A stretch of DNA of 64,000 nucleotides from Agreia pratensis (GTDB lineage: Bacteria; Actinomycetota; Actinomycetes; Actinomycetales; Microbacteriaceae): positions 186,001 to 250,000 of the forward strand of contig NZ_FXAY01000001.1 of assembly GCF_900177685.1 (NCBI RefSeq), in the 5' to 3' direction. Below are positions 54,258-62,650 of the stretch, one piece after another. Position numbers and translations under genes: made by a program. Within the stretch, counting starts at the first letter, position 1. Each line of letters starts with the position of its first letter. The notes beneath the pieces were generated by a model. It saw only the letters and a list, made by a program, of their open reading frames with translations, did not search any database and had not been told where the DNA came from.

Positions 54258-55456
54258 GCGACCCGCGCATCGAGGCCGCTGCCGAGGGTACGGTCGAACC
54301 CGCTGCAGACCCCACCCTGGACACCGTGTCAGAACCTGCCGTCGAGGCCGAGGCCGCAGTACCGGTGCTCTGCCCTGCCTGCGGAACGGTGAACGACCCA
54401 GACGCGAAGTTCTGCGAGGAGTGCGGCACCCAACTCGGCGAACTCGTCGAGGTGAGCTCCGATCCCGACTCCGGCGACGATGAAGCCGGGGCCGAGCCGA
54501 ATGAGTCCACCTCATCGACCTCAGCCCCGCGGCGTGCCTGCGTCTACTGCGGTGGCAGCATCGCCGAAGACGGATACTGCGAACTCTGCGGCAAGCCCGC
54601 TCAGAGCGAGCGCGACCACTGGCAGGAGGCACCCGCAGCCTGGGTCGGTGGAGTGTGCGACCGCGGCATCCGGCACGACATCAACGAAGACGCAATGGCC
54701 CTGGCGGCAGACCCGCAAGCCGGCGAATTCGCCGTGCTTGTCGTGTGCGACGGCGTCTCGTCGACGCCAGGCTCCGACAAGGCCAGCCTGGCAGCGGCTC
54801 GGGCGGCTACCGCTCATCTCGCCGCCGGGCGACAGATCGATGTGACCGAGGGCAACGACGACGAACTCGCGCAGTCGCGATGGTCAGACCGGATGCTCGA
54901 GGCCGGCGAACGCGCGAGCGCCGCGATCTACGAGGCGATCGGCGAGCTGGCGGCCCGAACGAATCCGCCATCGTGCACGTTCGCAGCCGCCGTCATCGAC
55001 GGCCCCCTCGTGGTCGTCGGCGGAGTGGGCGACAGCCGCGTCTACTGGATCGCCGACAGCGGCAAGTCTCGTCAACTGACCACCGATGACTCGTGGTCGC
55101 AGGAGATGATGGCCCACGGCATGTCACGGCAGCAGGCCGAGAGCGCGCCTCAAGCACACTCCATCACCCGATGGCTGGGAGCAGACTCGCCCGACGAAGC
55201 TCCCCACGTCGTGCCGACCTATCCCACGGGTGCCGGATGGATTCTGGTCTGCTCGGACGGACTATGGAACTACTGCTCCGACGCCGACGACCTCGCCGAA
55301 CTCGTGCACCGGGTCGTGGGAATGGTGGGAAGCAACCCCGTTCAGGTGTCCTCGTCGCTCGTCGACTGGGCGAATGAGCAGGGCGGCCAAGACAACATCA
55401 CCGCCGCGCTCGCTCGATTCGATAGCGTTGTACATACACCGGCCCAGCCGGCCTGA
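54254..55456 (+). CDS. PP2C family protein phosphatase with two N-terminal zinc ribbons
   Basis: The 400-residue protein has ribbons CPACGTVNDPDAKFCEECG (about 39-57) and CVYCGGSIAEDGYCELCG (about 95-112), then a PP2C domain (132-395). The metal-site sequence includes GIRHDINEDAM, VVCDGVSSTPGSD, VGDSRVYWI, CSDGLWNY and GGQDNITAAL. No membrane segment is seen. A GTG overlapping the kinase stop as GTGA was chosen; an ATG four codons upstream (MDPLVSDP) is possible. It should reverse phosphorylation by the adjacent kinase, with the ribbon near residue 105 echoing that kinase's ribbon. Confidence 0.92.
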   Translation: MSDPRIEAAAEGTVEPAADPTLDTVSEPAVEAEAAVPVLCPACGTVNDPDAKFCEECGTQLGELVEVSSDPDSGDDEAGAEPNESTSSTSAPRRACVYCGGSIAEDGYCELCGKPAQSERDHWQEAPAAWVGGVCDRGIRHDINEDAMALAADPQAGEFAVLVVCDGVSSTPGSDKASLAAARAATAHLAAGRQIDVTEGNDDELAQSRWSDRMLEAGERASAAIYEAIGELAARTNPPSCTFAAAVIDGPLVVVGGVGDSRVYWIADSGKSRQLTTDDSWSQEMMAHGMSRQQAESAPQAHSITRWLGADSPDEAPHVVPTYPTGAGWILVCSDGLWNYCSDADDLAELVHRVVGMVGSNPVQVSSSLVDWANEQGGQDNITAALARFDSVVHTPAQPA

Positions 55457-55481
55457 TCTATGACAGATAGAGGAGTCTCCC

Positions 55482-56762
55482 ATGGCAGAGTTCACAGCCA
55501 GCGTTTTCCAGAATGAATTCCTCTCAGACGGGGCCACAGACGTTCACGCCATCGTGACCGTCACGGTCGCTGGGGCGGGTCAGGCCGGGCAGGGCCAGGG
55601 GATGGCTGCCGGCGAGATCATCATCGTCGACACCTCAGGGTCGATGACCGGAGAGAACCTCGGCGCAGCGAAGCACGCCGCATCCGTGGCGATCGACCAG
55701 ATTCTCGACGGCACGTGGTTCGCCGTGATCTCCGGCACCGACACCGCAGCTCGTGCGTTCCCATACCCGAACGCGAGGCTTCCCATGGTGCAGATGGAGC
55801 CGGGGGCGCGTGCCGCCGCCAAGCAGGCGATCGCCTCGTTCCAGCCCTCTGGTGGCACGGCGATGGGCACGTGGCTCACTCTGGCTCGCGAACTCTTCCA
55901 GGCCACTCCGCAGGCCACGCAGCGTCACGCGATCCTCCTCACCGACGGTAAGAACGAGCACGAGTCGGCGCAGGCTCTCAGCCAGGCCATCTACAACGCC
56001 ACAGGCGTGTTCCAGTGCGACGCCCGCGGCGTCGGTTCGCGCTGGCAGGTCGACGAGTTGCGCCAGATCGCCACCGCCCTGCTGGGCACGGTCGACCTCA
56101 TCGCCAAGCCCGCCGACATGGCCGCCGACTTCGAGAGCATCATCAAGCAGTCGATGGGTCGAGGCGTGGCGGCGGCCGAGCTGCGCGTGTGGGCCCCCCA
56201 AGGTTCCGAGGTGTTGTTCGTGCGCCAGGTCGCGCCCACGGTCGAAGACCTCACCACCCGCAAGACCATGGTCAATCCACTCACGGGCTCGTACCCCACC
56301 GGTTCGTGGGGCGACGAGTCTCGCGACTACCACGTTGCCGTGCGGGTCGCATCCAAGCCCGTGGGCTCCGAGCAGCTCGCCGCCCGCGTGCAGCTGACCG
56401 TGCGCGACGAGGTCGTCGCATCCGGTCTCGTGAAAGCGCGCTGGTCGAACGACGACGCGCTCACGGCGCGTATCGACCCGGCCGTGGCGCACTACACGGG
56501 CCAGACCGAGCTCGCCTCCGCCATCCAAGATGGCCTCGCGGCCAAGGCGGCCGGCGACGCCGCGACGGCGACGGTCAAGCTCGGTCGCGCCGTTCAGCTC
56601 GCTGCGGCAACCGGCAACGACGAGGCGACCGCGAAACTCCGCAAGGTCGTCGAGATCGACGACGCGAACGAGGGCACCGTGAGGCTCCGTCGCGACGTCG
56701 CGAAGCTCGATGAGATGGCGCTCGACACGGCGTCGACCAAGACCACGCGGGTGCGAAAATGA
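55482..56762 (+). CDS. von Willebrand factor A domain protein (TerY-like)
   Basis: The 426-residue protein has a vWA domain at about 40-220 with a complete metal-ion-dependent adhesion site: DTSGSM at residues 50-55, a later threonine in SGGTAMGTW, and LTDGKNEH. A beta-rich region (225-330) and a helical tail follow, including LASAIQDGLAAKAAGDAATA. No signal peptide is visible. vWA, PP2C and kinase genes together form the TerY-P triad known from tellurium-type stress systems. The ATG follows GAGGAG, 25 bp after the phosphatase. Confidence 0.92.
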   Translation: MAEFTASVFQNEFLSDGATDVHAIVTVTVAGAGQAGQGQGMAAGEIIIVDTSGSMTGENLGAAKHAASVAIDQILDGTWFAVISGTDTAARAFPYPNARLPMVQMEPGARAAAKQAIASFQPSGGTAMGTWLTLARELFQATPQATQRHAILLTDGKNEHESAQALSQAIYNATGVFQCDARGVGSRWQVDELRQIATALLGTVDLIAKPADMAADFESIIKQSMGRGVAAAELRVWAPQGSEVLFVRQVAPTVEDLTTRKTMVNPLTGSYPTGSWGDESRDYHVAVRVASKPVGSEQLAARVQLTVRDEVVASGLVKARWSNDDALTARIDPAVAHYTGQTELASAIQDGLAAKAAGDAATATVKLGRAVQLAAATGNDEATAKLRKVVEIDDANEGTVRLRRDVAKLDEMALDTASTKTTRVRK

Positions 56763-57673
56763 CCCTCTGCCCCAACGGACACTCCTCGGCGTCGACCGAC
56801 TATTGCGATGTGTGCGGAACACCGATGGTGGCCGCTGCGCCCGCTGCACCGGCCCCGACCGTGGCGATCCCGACGACGTCGGGCTCGAGTGAGCCGATCA
56901 CGTGCCCGAACTGCTCGTTCCCCAACCTGCCGGATGCGTTGTTCTGCGAGAACTGCGGATACGACTTCACGACGGGGTCGCTTCCAGAGCCTGACCCCGA
57001 CGCTCCAGGATTCTCGGCACCGCTTACGGCGCCAGCGCCCGTGCCTAACGCTCCCGCCGTCGTTCCTGTCGTAGCACCGGTGTCGAGCCTCGACATCGAG
57101 GAAGGCGACCTCGGAAAGCACGAGGCGGCCGGCGACCCCGGGTACGTCGAGGCTCCGGCAATCGAGGGCCAGCCGACGGTCGAGCCTGCCGGCGCAGCCG
57201 AGCCCGCTGAGCCGGAGGCCCCGACGGGCCCGGTGGCCTCCTCCCCCGCCGCGTCTGCGATCGAGGGCGACAGCACCTGGGTCGCCGAGGTGTGGGTCGA
57301 CCCCGAGTGGTACGCCGCGCAGAAGTCCGACGATCCGCTGCCCTCCGGCGGCCTGCCCGAGATCGTCGTACTCAAGCAGAGCAGCCTTCTGGTGGGCCGA
57401 ACCTCTGTGTCTCGCGACATTCACCCGCAGATCGAATGCGGCACCGACAGCGGCGTCTCGAGGAGGCACTGCCAGCTCAACACCGACGGTCAGCGTTGGT
57501 GGGTCGAAGACCTCCAGTCGTCGAACGGCACCTTCGTGGGTGCTGCCGGCGAGGAGCTGCCGACCGTGCCCATTCAGCCGGGGCAACGGCGCGAGGTGCA
57601 CGACGGCGACCGCATCTTCGTGGGCGCCTGGACCCGTCTCGTCATTCGCAAGGCGCTGCCGGGCGAAGCGTAG
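56759..57673 (+). CDS. FHA domain protein with two zinc ribbons
   Basis: The 304-residue protein has ribbons CPNGHSSASTDYCDVCG (about 4-20) and CPNCSFPNLPDALFCENCG (48-66), a proline- and acid-rich linker (70-175), and a C-terminal FHA domain (about 200-300) with LLVGRTSVSRDIH, GVSRRHCQLN and LQSSNGTFVG. FHA domains read phosphothreonine. As last gene, overlapping vWA by 4 bp, it is the natural reader for the operon's kinase. The ETTS phosphorylation motif of GarA/OdhI was not found, so it is not a simple GarA. Confidence 0.9.
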   Translation: MTLCPNGHSSASTDYCDVCGTPMVAAAPAAPAPTVAIPTTSGSSEPITCPNCSFPNLPDALFCENCGYDFTTGSLPEPDPDAPGFSAPLTAPAPVPNAPAVVPVVAPVSSLDIEEGDLGKHEAAGDPGYVEAPAIEGQPTVEPAGAAEPAEPEAPTGPVASSPAASAIEGDSTWVAEVWVDPEWYAAQKSDDPLPSGGLPEIVVLKQSSLLVGRTSVSRDIHPQIECGTDSGVSRRHCQLNTDGQRWWVEDLQSSNGTFVGAAGEELPTVPIQPGQRREVHDGDRIFVGAWTRLVIRKALPGEA

Positions 57674-57682
57674 GAGCAACGG

Positions 57683-57771
57683 TCTCGATACGGCCGCGGG
57701 CGGCCTACTCGACCAGCGCAGCCTGTGCGCTGATCGCGTAGTCGCGCGAGGAACGAGCCGGCGTATCGAGA
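57683..57771. repeat. intergenic inverted repeat (TCTCGATACG/CGTATCGAGA)
   Basis: Ten-base arms TCTCGATACG (57683-57692) and CGTATCGAGA (57762-57771) flank GC-rich sequence that holds further short palindromes, between the convergent FHA and ddl genes. Elements of this pattern recur in many Microbacteriaceae intergenic regions and may act as bidirectional terminators or REP-like units. Confidence 0.65.
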
Positions 57772-57782
57772 TCGCGGCGGGG

Positions 57783-58874
57783 TCAGCGTGTCTGCAGTGC
57801 CAGGTCGATCAGTTCGTCGATGAGTTCGGGGTAGCTCAGCCCCGACGCGATCCAGCAGGCTGGGAACATCGAGATCGGAGTGAAACCGGGCATCGTGTTG
57901 AGCTCGTTCACGACGAAGCCGTTCTCGGTGAGAAAGAAATCGACACGGGCGAGCCCGGCGCCGCCGATGGCATCGAACGCCGTAGCCGCGATGCTCTGCA
58001 TGGTGGCGAGCTGCTCGTCACTCATCGGCGCGGGGCACACCAACTCGATGCCGGGGGCGTCGAGGTACTTCGCGTCGAAGTCGTAGAACGCCCTGTCGGT
58101 CATAACGACCTCACCGGCTACCGACACGCGGGTCGGCCCGCCGTCGCGCCCCTCGAGCACTCCGCACTCGACCTCGCGGCCCACGATGCCTTCTTCGATG
58201 AGAACCTTGTCGTCTTCGGCGAGGGCCACCTCCATAGCCTCAGCGAGCTGCGCCCAATCGGTGATGCGGCTCACCCCGACCGACGAGCCGGCGCGCGCAG
58301 GCTTGACGAAAGCCGGCAGCCCGAGGCCGGAGGCGCGCTCGGCGACGAGCGACGGCGACTTGGCCCACTGCCTGGCCGTCACCGTGGTCCACGGGGCCAC
58401 ATCGATGCCGGCCTGCAGCAGCACCGTCTTGGTGAAGTGCTTGTCCATGCCGAGGGCCGACGCGAGAACGCCCGATCCCACGAACGGAAGGCCCAGGAGT
58501 TCGAGCATGCCCTGAACCGTGCCGTCTTCGCCGAAACGTCCGTGCAGAATGGGGAACACGACATCCACCTCACCGAGGCTGCGTGACGTGCCATCGGCGA
58601 GGTCGACCTTCAGGGTGCGGTCGCCCGCCTTGTCTGGCCAGCGAATGCGGGTGCCGTTGTCGAGCACACGCGGCATCGCATCGGCGTCGATCGCGAACTT
58701 GGCCGGGTCATCGTCTTCGAGAACGAACGATCCCTCGGCGGTGATGCCGATCGGAATGACGTCGAACCGCTCGCGATCAATCGCGTGAAGTACTCCGCCC
58801 GCCGTCGCGCAGCTGATTGAATGCTCGCTTGAACGGCCTCCAAAAAGCAGAGCCACCAGTGTTTTTCCGGCCAT
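57783..58874 (-). CDS. ddl: D-alanine--D-alanine ligase
   Basis: The 363-residue ATP-grasp ligase makes the D-Ala-D-Ala end of the peptidoglycan stem. The N-terminal VALLFGGRSSEHSISCATAG is diagnostic, with FPILHGRFGEDGTVQGMLEL, PAFVKPARAGSSVGVSRI and VDFFLTENGFVVNELNTMPG. The length is normal. Its first 98 bases overlap the 3' end of gpsA in another frame. It is the last gene of the leuC-to-ddl run and is convergent with the FHA operon, separated by an inverted repeat. Confidence 0.95.
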   Translation of the reverse strand: MAGKTLVALLFGGRSSEHSISCATAGGVLHAIDRERFDVIPIGITAEGSFVLEDDDPAKFAIDADAMPRVLDNGTRIRWPDKAGDRTLKVDLADGTSRSLGEVDVVFPILHGRFGEDGTVQGMLELLGLPFVGSGVLASALGMDKHFTKTVLLQAGIDVAPWTTVTARQWAKSPSLVAERASGLGLPAFVKPARAGSSVGVSRITDWAQLAEAMEVALAEDDKVLIEEGIVGREVECGVLEGRDGGPTRVSVAGEVVMTDRAFYDFDAKYLDAPGIELVCPAPMSDEQLATMQSIAATAFDAIGGAGLARVDFFLTENGFVVNELNTMPGFTPISMFPACWIASGLSYPELIDELIDLALQTR

Positions 58875-59901
58875 CGATTGTCCTTTCGCCCTGCGGCTCG
58901 TCAGAGTCCGTCGTCAGGTGGGGAGCTATGTCCCGAGGATTCAGCGTACCGGCCAGCACCTCGCTGACCTGCTTGACGATGGGCATGTCCACCCCTTTGG
59001 CCGTTGCCAGTTCGAGGATCGGCGCCACAGAGGCGAGACCTTCCGCTGTCTGCTGCATGCTCTTGACGACGTCGGCGAAGCTGTACCCCTGGCCCAGCAG
59101 CCGGCCGGCCGTGTTGTTGCGAGACAGCGACGAACTGCTCGTGGCGATGAGATCGCCGAGGCCCGCGAGACCCGCGAGCGTGTCAGCCTGGGCGCCGTAC
59201 GCCACAGCGAAGTCGGTCATCTCGGCCAGGCCCCGGGTGATGATCGACGCCTTCGTGTTCTCGCCGTAGCCGACTCCGTCGACGATGCCGATGGCCACCG
59301 CGATGAGGTTCTTGAGCACGCCGCCGAACTCCGTGCCGATGACGTCGACATTCACGAAGGAACGGAAGTAGCGGTTGCTCGCCACCATCGCGACGCGCTG
59401 TGCCGTCTCGAGGCTCTGCGACGAGATCACGGCGGCCGTGGGCTGTTCTTTGGCGATCTCGAGCGCGAGGTTCGGGCCGGATGCGACGGCGATGCGATCG
59501 CGGTCGATCTCGAGACCCAGCTCGATCACCTCGCTCATGCGCAGGCCGGACTTCTTCTCGACGCCCTTCATGAGGCTGATCACGAGAGCATCCGCTGGCA
59601 GGAGGGGTTTGATCGCCGCGAGGTTCTCGCGCAGGCTCTGACTCGGTATCGAGACGAACACCATCTCGGCTCCGGCCAGGGCCTCGGCCAGACTCGAGGT
59701 GGCCGTGACCGTGAGCGGAAGGTTGATGCCGGGAAGATAGTCGCTGTTGCGCTTGGCCTCGCTGATCTCTCGGGCCAGTTCGGGGCGTCGCGCCCAGAGA
59801 GTCACGTCGCTGCCGCCGTCGGCGAGGATCTTGGCGAACGTCGTTCCCCAACTGCCCGCACCGAGCACGGTGACGCGACGGCGAGGGGGAACGACGGGCA
59901 C
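58777..59901 (-). CDS. gpsA: NAD(P)-dependent glycerol-3-phosphate dehydrogenase
   Basis: The enzyme of about 374 residues makes sn-glycerol-3-phosphate for phospholipids. VTVLGAGSWGTTFAKILADG is the Rossmann loop; LWARRPELAREI, VASGPNLALEIAKEQPTA, EFGGVLKNLIAVAIGIVDG and GLAGLGDLIATSSS follow. The start is GTG (VPVVPPRRR), with AGGA ten bases upstream; a TTG six codons earlier, overlapping plsC, is the alternative. The tail from about residue 338 (basic, SAFWRPFKRAFNQLRD) extends beyond the usual end and overlaps ddl by 98 bp. Confidence 0.94.
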   Translation of the reverse strand: MPVVPPRRRVTVLGAGSWGTTFAKILADGGSDVTLWARRPELAREISEAKRNSDYLPGINLPLTVTATSSLAEALAGAEMVFVSIPSQSLRENLAAIKPLLPADALVISLMKGVEKKSGLRMSEVIELGLEIDRDRIAVASGPNLALEIAKEQPTAAVISSQSLETAQRVAMVASNRYFRSFVNVDVIGTEFGGVLKNLIAVAIGIVDGVGYGENTKASIITRGLAEMTDFAVAYGAQADTLAGLAGLGDLIATSSSSLSRNNTAGRLLGQGYSFADVVKSMQQTAEGLASVAPILELATAKGVDMPIVKQVSEVLAGTLNPRDIAPHLTTDSDEPQGERTIDGRKNTGGSAFWRPFKRAFNQLRDGGRSTSRD

Positions 59902-59911
59902 AGACCTGGTC

Positions 59912-60652
59912 CTACTCAAAACGGCCGGTCTCCTTCTGATTGTGCGCGGCGGGATTCCATCGTTCGACGGGAGCGGTCTCGCCCCGCAGCACTTCGAGCA
60001 GTGCGGTGATGTCGGCCATGACCAGCTCGGTGGCGGCGGTCAGCAGCGCAGAGTTGATCGGCTTGCCCCGGAACTCGGACAGATCGACCGGATCGCCGAA
60101 GGCGACCTTGATGGTTTTGCGCGGGAAGAGGCTGATCTTGTTGGAGTATCGCGCCATCACGGCCTGGGTACCCCAGTGGGCGGCGGGAATGATCGGAAGG
60201 TTCTGCTCCAAGGCCATGCGCACGGCGCCGGTCTTGCCCCTCATCGGCCAGATCTGCGGATCACGCGTGAGGGTGCCCTCCGGGTAGATGATGACGGCGT
60301 TGCCCTTTTCGACGAGCTCGTTGGCCGCTTTCAGGGGTTCGCTCCCCCGAACGGAGCCGGCTCGCTCCACAGGGATCTGCCCCGTACCACGCAGCACCGC
60401 TCCCACGACCGGCACCCGGAACAGCGACGCCTTGGCCAGAAAGCGAGGGGCTCGACCGAGTTTCCAGATCGACCAGCCCATGATCACGGGGTCGATGTTG
60501 CTGTAGTGGTTAGGCGACAGCACGAAGGCGCCCGTCGTGGGGAGCTTCTGCGGATCAGTGAACTCGATCTTGGCGATGCTCGACAGAAAGGGCACCAGCA
60601 CGGCGGCCAGAGCACGGAATCCGACGGTCTTTTCGGCCGCCTGGTTCGGCAC
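59912..60652 (-). CDS. plsC: 1-acyl-sn-glycerol-3-phosphate acyltransferase
   Basis: The 246-residue acyltransferase makes phosphatidic acid. The catalytic NHYSNIDP (H49-x4-D54) and the substrate motif IIYPEGTLTRD are present, with GQIPVERAGS between. A short hydrophobic stretch at residues 12-27 probably attaches it to the membrane. The start is a GTG three bases after the murA stop. Its 3' end runs to the gpsA start region, placing two consecutive glycerolipid genes together. Confidence 0.93.
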   Translation of the reverse strand: MPNQAAEKTVGFRALAAVLVPFLSSIAKIEFTDPQKLPTTGAFVLSPNHYSNIDPVIMGWSIWKLGRAPRFLAKASLFRVPVVGAVLRGTGQIPVERAGSVRGSEPLKAANELVEKGNAVIIYPEGTLTRDPQIWPMRGKTGAVRMALEQNLPIIPAAHWGTQAVMARYSNKISLFPRKTIKVAFGDPVDLSEFRGKPINSALLTAATELVMADITALLEVLRGETAPVERWNPAAHNQKETGRFE

Positions 60653-60655
60653 CTT

Positions 60656-62026
60656 CTAAACCTCGAAGGAGAAGTCAGCTCCGAGCTTCTCGAGCTTGGC
60701 CACGAAGTCTCCATAGCCGCGGCCGATGAGTCCCACGTTGCTCACGGTCGACCGGCCGTCGGCCGTCAATGCGGCGATGAGGTGGCTGAATCCGCCGCGC
60801 AGATCGGGAACGACGATCTCACTGCCGTGCAGCTTGGTGGGCCCGGTGATGACAGCGGCCTGCTCGAGCGGGCGCCGCGGAACTCGCCGCTCGCCGCCCT
60901 CGAGCCCGTTCTTGTGAACCTGGATGTTCGCACCCATCTCGACCAGCGCATCCGTGAAGCCGAAGCGGTCCTCGTAGACGGTCTCGTGAACGATCGACGT
61001 GCCGATGGCCTGGGTGAGGGCGATGATGAGCGGCTGCTGCCAGTCGGTCATGAAGCCGGGGTGCACATCGGTCTCGATGGTCACCGGCTTGAGGTCGCCG
61101 CCCGGGTGGTAGAAGCGGATGCCGTCTTCCTCGATGTCGAACGCTCCGCCGATCTTGCGGAAGACGTTGAGGAACGTCATCATGTCTTGCTGCTTGGCAC
61201 CCTTGCAGGTGATGTCACCGCCCGTGGCCAGCGCGGCCGAAGCCCAGCTGGCGGCCTCGTTGCGATCGAACAGCGCGCGGTGGTCGTAGCCCTTCAAGCT
61301 GTCGACGCCCTCGATGAGGATCACGCGGTTGGGCTCGACCGAGATGATCGCACCCATCTTCTGCAGCACGGCGATGAGGTCCATGATCTCGGGCTCGATC
61401 GCGGCGTTCTTGAGCTCCGTGGTTCCCTTGACGCGAACGGCCGTCAACAGAACCTGCTCGGTGGCGCCGACGCTCGGGTAGGCGAACTCGATGTTCGCCC
61501 CGTGCAGTCCGTTGGGCGCCGAGATGTCGATTCCGCTGGGCAGCTTGTCGACGATCGCGCCGAACTGCCTCAGTGCGTCGAGGTGGAAGTCGATCGGACG
61601 GTCGCCGATGCGGCAGCCGCCGAGATCGGGAATGAAGGCGTGGCCCAAGCGGTGCAGCAGCGGTCCGCAGAACAGGATCGGGATACGGCTCGACCCCGAG
61701 AGAGCGTCGATCTCAGCGCTGTTCGCGCTGGCGACGTTCGACGGGTCGAAGATCAGGATGCCGGTCTCGGCGCTCCCGGAGATCGTGACGCCGTGCGCCT
61801 CCAGCAGGCTCGCTACGACGCTGACATCTGAGATATCGGGCACGTCACGCAGGATGCTCTTGGTGTCGCCGAGAAGGGAGGCGACCATGGCCTTGGTGAC
61901 CAGGTTCTTGGCCCCCCGCACGTCGATGGTGCCTCGAAGCGGTCGACCGCCGTTGATGATGATCGTGTCGCTGGGTAGACCCACTCTGCGTGCCGCTTTC
62001 TGCGCATCCTGAACGAGGGTATTCAC
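60656..62026 (-). CDS. murA: UDP-N-acetylglucosamine 1-carboxyvinyltransferase
   Basis: The 456-residue enzyme adds enolpyruvate from PEP to UDP-GlcNAc, the first committed step of peptidoglycan synthesis. RPLRGTIDVRGAKNLVTKAM is the start of the first domain. IPDLGGCRIGDRPIDFHLDA holds the cysteine that reacts with PEP and is the fosfomycin target position, so the enzyme should be of the sensitive type. DLRGGFSHLIAALTADG is near the end. The start is a GTG without a strong ribosome site; TATATCTA just upstream hints at a leaderless start. Confidence 0.95.
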   Translation of the reverse strand: MNTLVQDAQKAARRVGLPSDTIIINGGRPLRGTIDVRGAKNLVTKAMVASLLGDTKSILRDVPDISDVSVVASLLEAHGVTISGSAETGILIFDPSNVASANSAEIDALSGSSRIPILFCGPLLHRLGHAFIPDLGGCRIGDRPIDFHLDALRQFGAIVDKLPSGIDISAPNGLHGANIEFAYPSVGATEQVLLTAVRVKGTTELKNAAIEPEIMDLIAVLQKMGAIISVEPNRVILIEGVDSLKGYDHRALFDRNEAASWASAALATGGDITCKGAKQQDMMTFLNVFRKIGGAFDIEEDGIRFYHPGGDLKPVTIETDVHPGFMTDWQQPLIIALTQAIGTSIVHETVYEDRFGFTDALVEMGANIQVHKNGLEGGERRVPRRPLEQAAVITGPTKLHGSEIVVPDLRGGFSHLIAALTADGRSTVSNVGLIGRGYGDFVAKLEKLGADFSFEV

Positions 62027-62050
62027 TAGATATAACCGCCTGTACTGCTC

Positions 62051-62647
62051 TTATTTAACGGGAAGAGTCGTGGGGCGCCAGCTCTCGCGGCGGCCCTCGA
62101 ACTCCGTGATTCGCGCTTCGTCGCGCAGGGTGAGCCCGATGTCGTCAAGGCCTTCGAGAAGCCTCCACCGAGTGTAGTCATCGATCTCGAATGGCACGGT
62201 GAGTGCCCCCGCCGTCACTGTCTTGGCGGGAAGATCGACCGTGACCTCGAGCCCGGGCTGCGCATCGATGAGCGCCCAGATCTTCTCGATATCTGCTTCT
62301 GCGAGCTGGGCAGCGAGTAGCCCCTGCTTGCCCGAGTTGCCGCGGAAGATGTCGCCGAACCGAGCGCTGAGCACGGCCTTGAATCCGTAGTCGCGGAGAG
62401 CCCAGACGGCATGCTCGCGCGATGAGCCGGTTCCGAAGTCGGGCCCCGCCACGAGCACAGATCCGGCCTTGAACGGCTCCTTGTTCAGCACGAACTCGGG
62501 GTCTTGACGCCAGCCGTAGAAGAGCGCGTCGTCGAAGCCGGTCTTGGTGACCCGCTTGAGAAATACAGCGGGGATGATCTGGTCGGTGTCGATGTTCGAC
62601 CGCTCGAGCGGCACGGCGACGCCGGTGATGACAGATACCTTTTCCAT
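62051..62647 (-). CDS. leuD: 3-isopropylmalate dehydratase small subunit
   Basis: The 198-residue aconitase-swivel subunit of the leucine pathway has [40 protein letters not shown] and [11 protein letters not shown], all conserved in LeuD. With LeuC it isomerises 2- to 3-isopropylmalate. The ATG lies three bases after the leuC stop, so the subunits are made together. Its normal length and the following murA show an undisturbed core operon. Confidence 0.96.
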   Translation of the reverse strand: MEKVSVITGVAVPLERSNIDTDQIIPAVFLKRVTKTGFDDALFYGWRQDPEFVLNKEPFKAGSVLVAGPDFGTGSSREHAVWALRDYGFKAVLSARFGDIFRGNSGKQGLLAAQLAEADIEKIWALIDAQPGLEVTVDLPAKTVTAGALTVPFEIDDYTRWRLLEGLDDIGLTLRDEARITEFEGRRESWRPTTLPVK

Positions 62648-62650
62648 TAC

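Noticed and set aside
59747-61831. Long plus-strand open frame of about 690 codons
   Set aside because: It lies opposite gpsA, plsC and murA and is explained by their codon bias. No start signal or domain.
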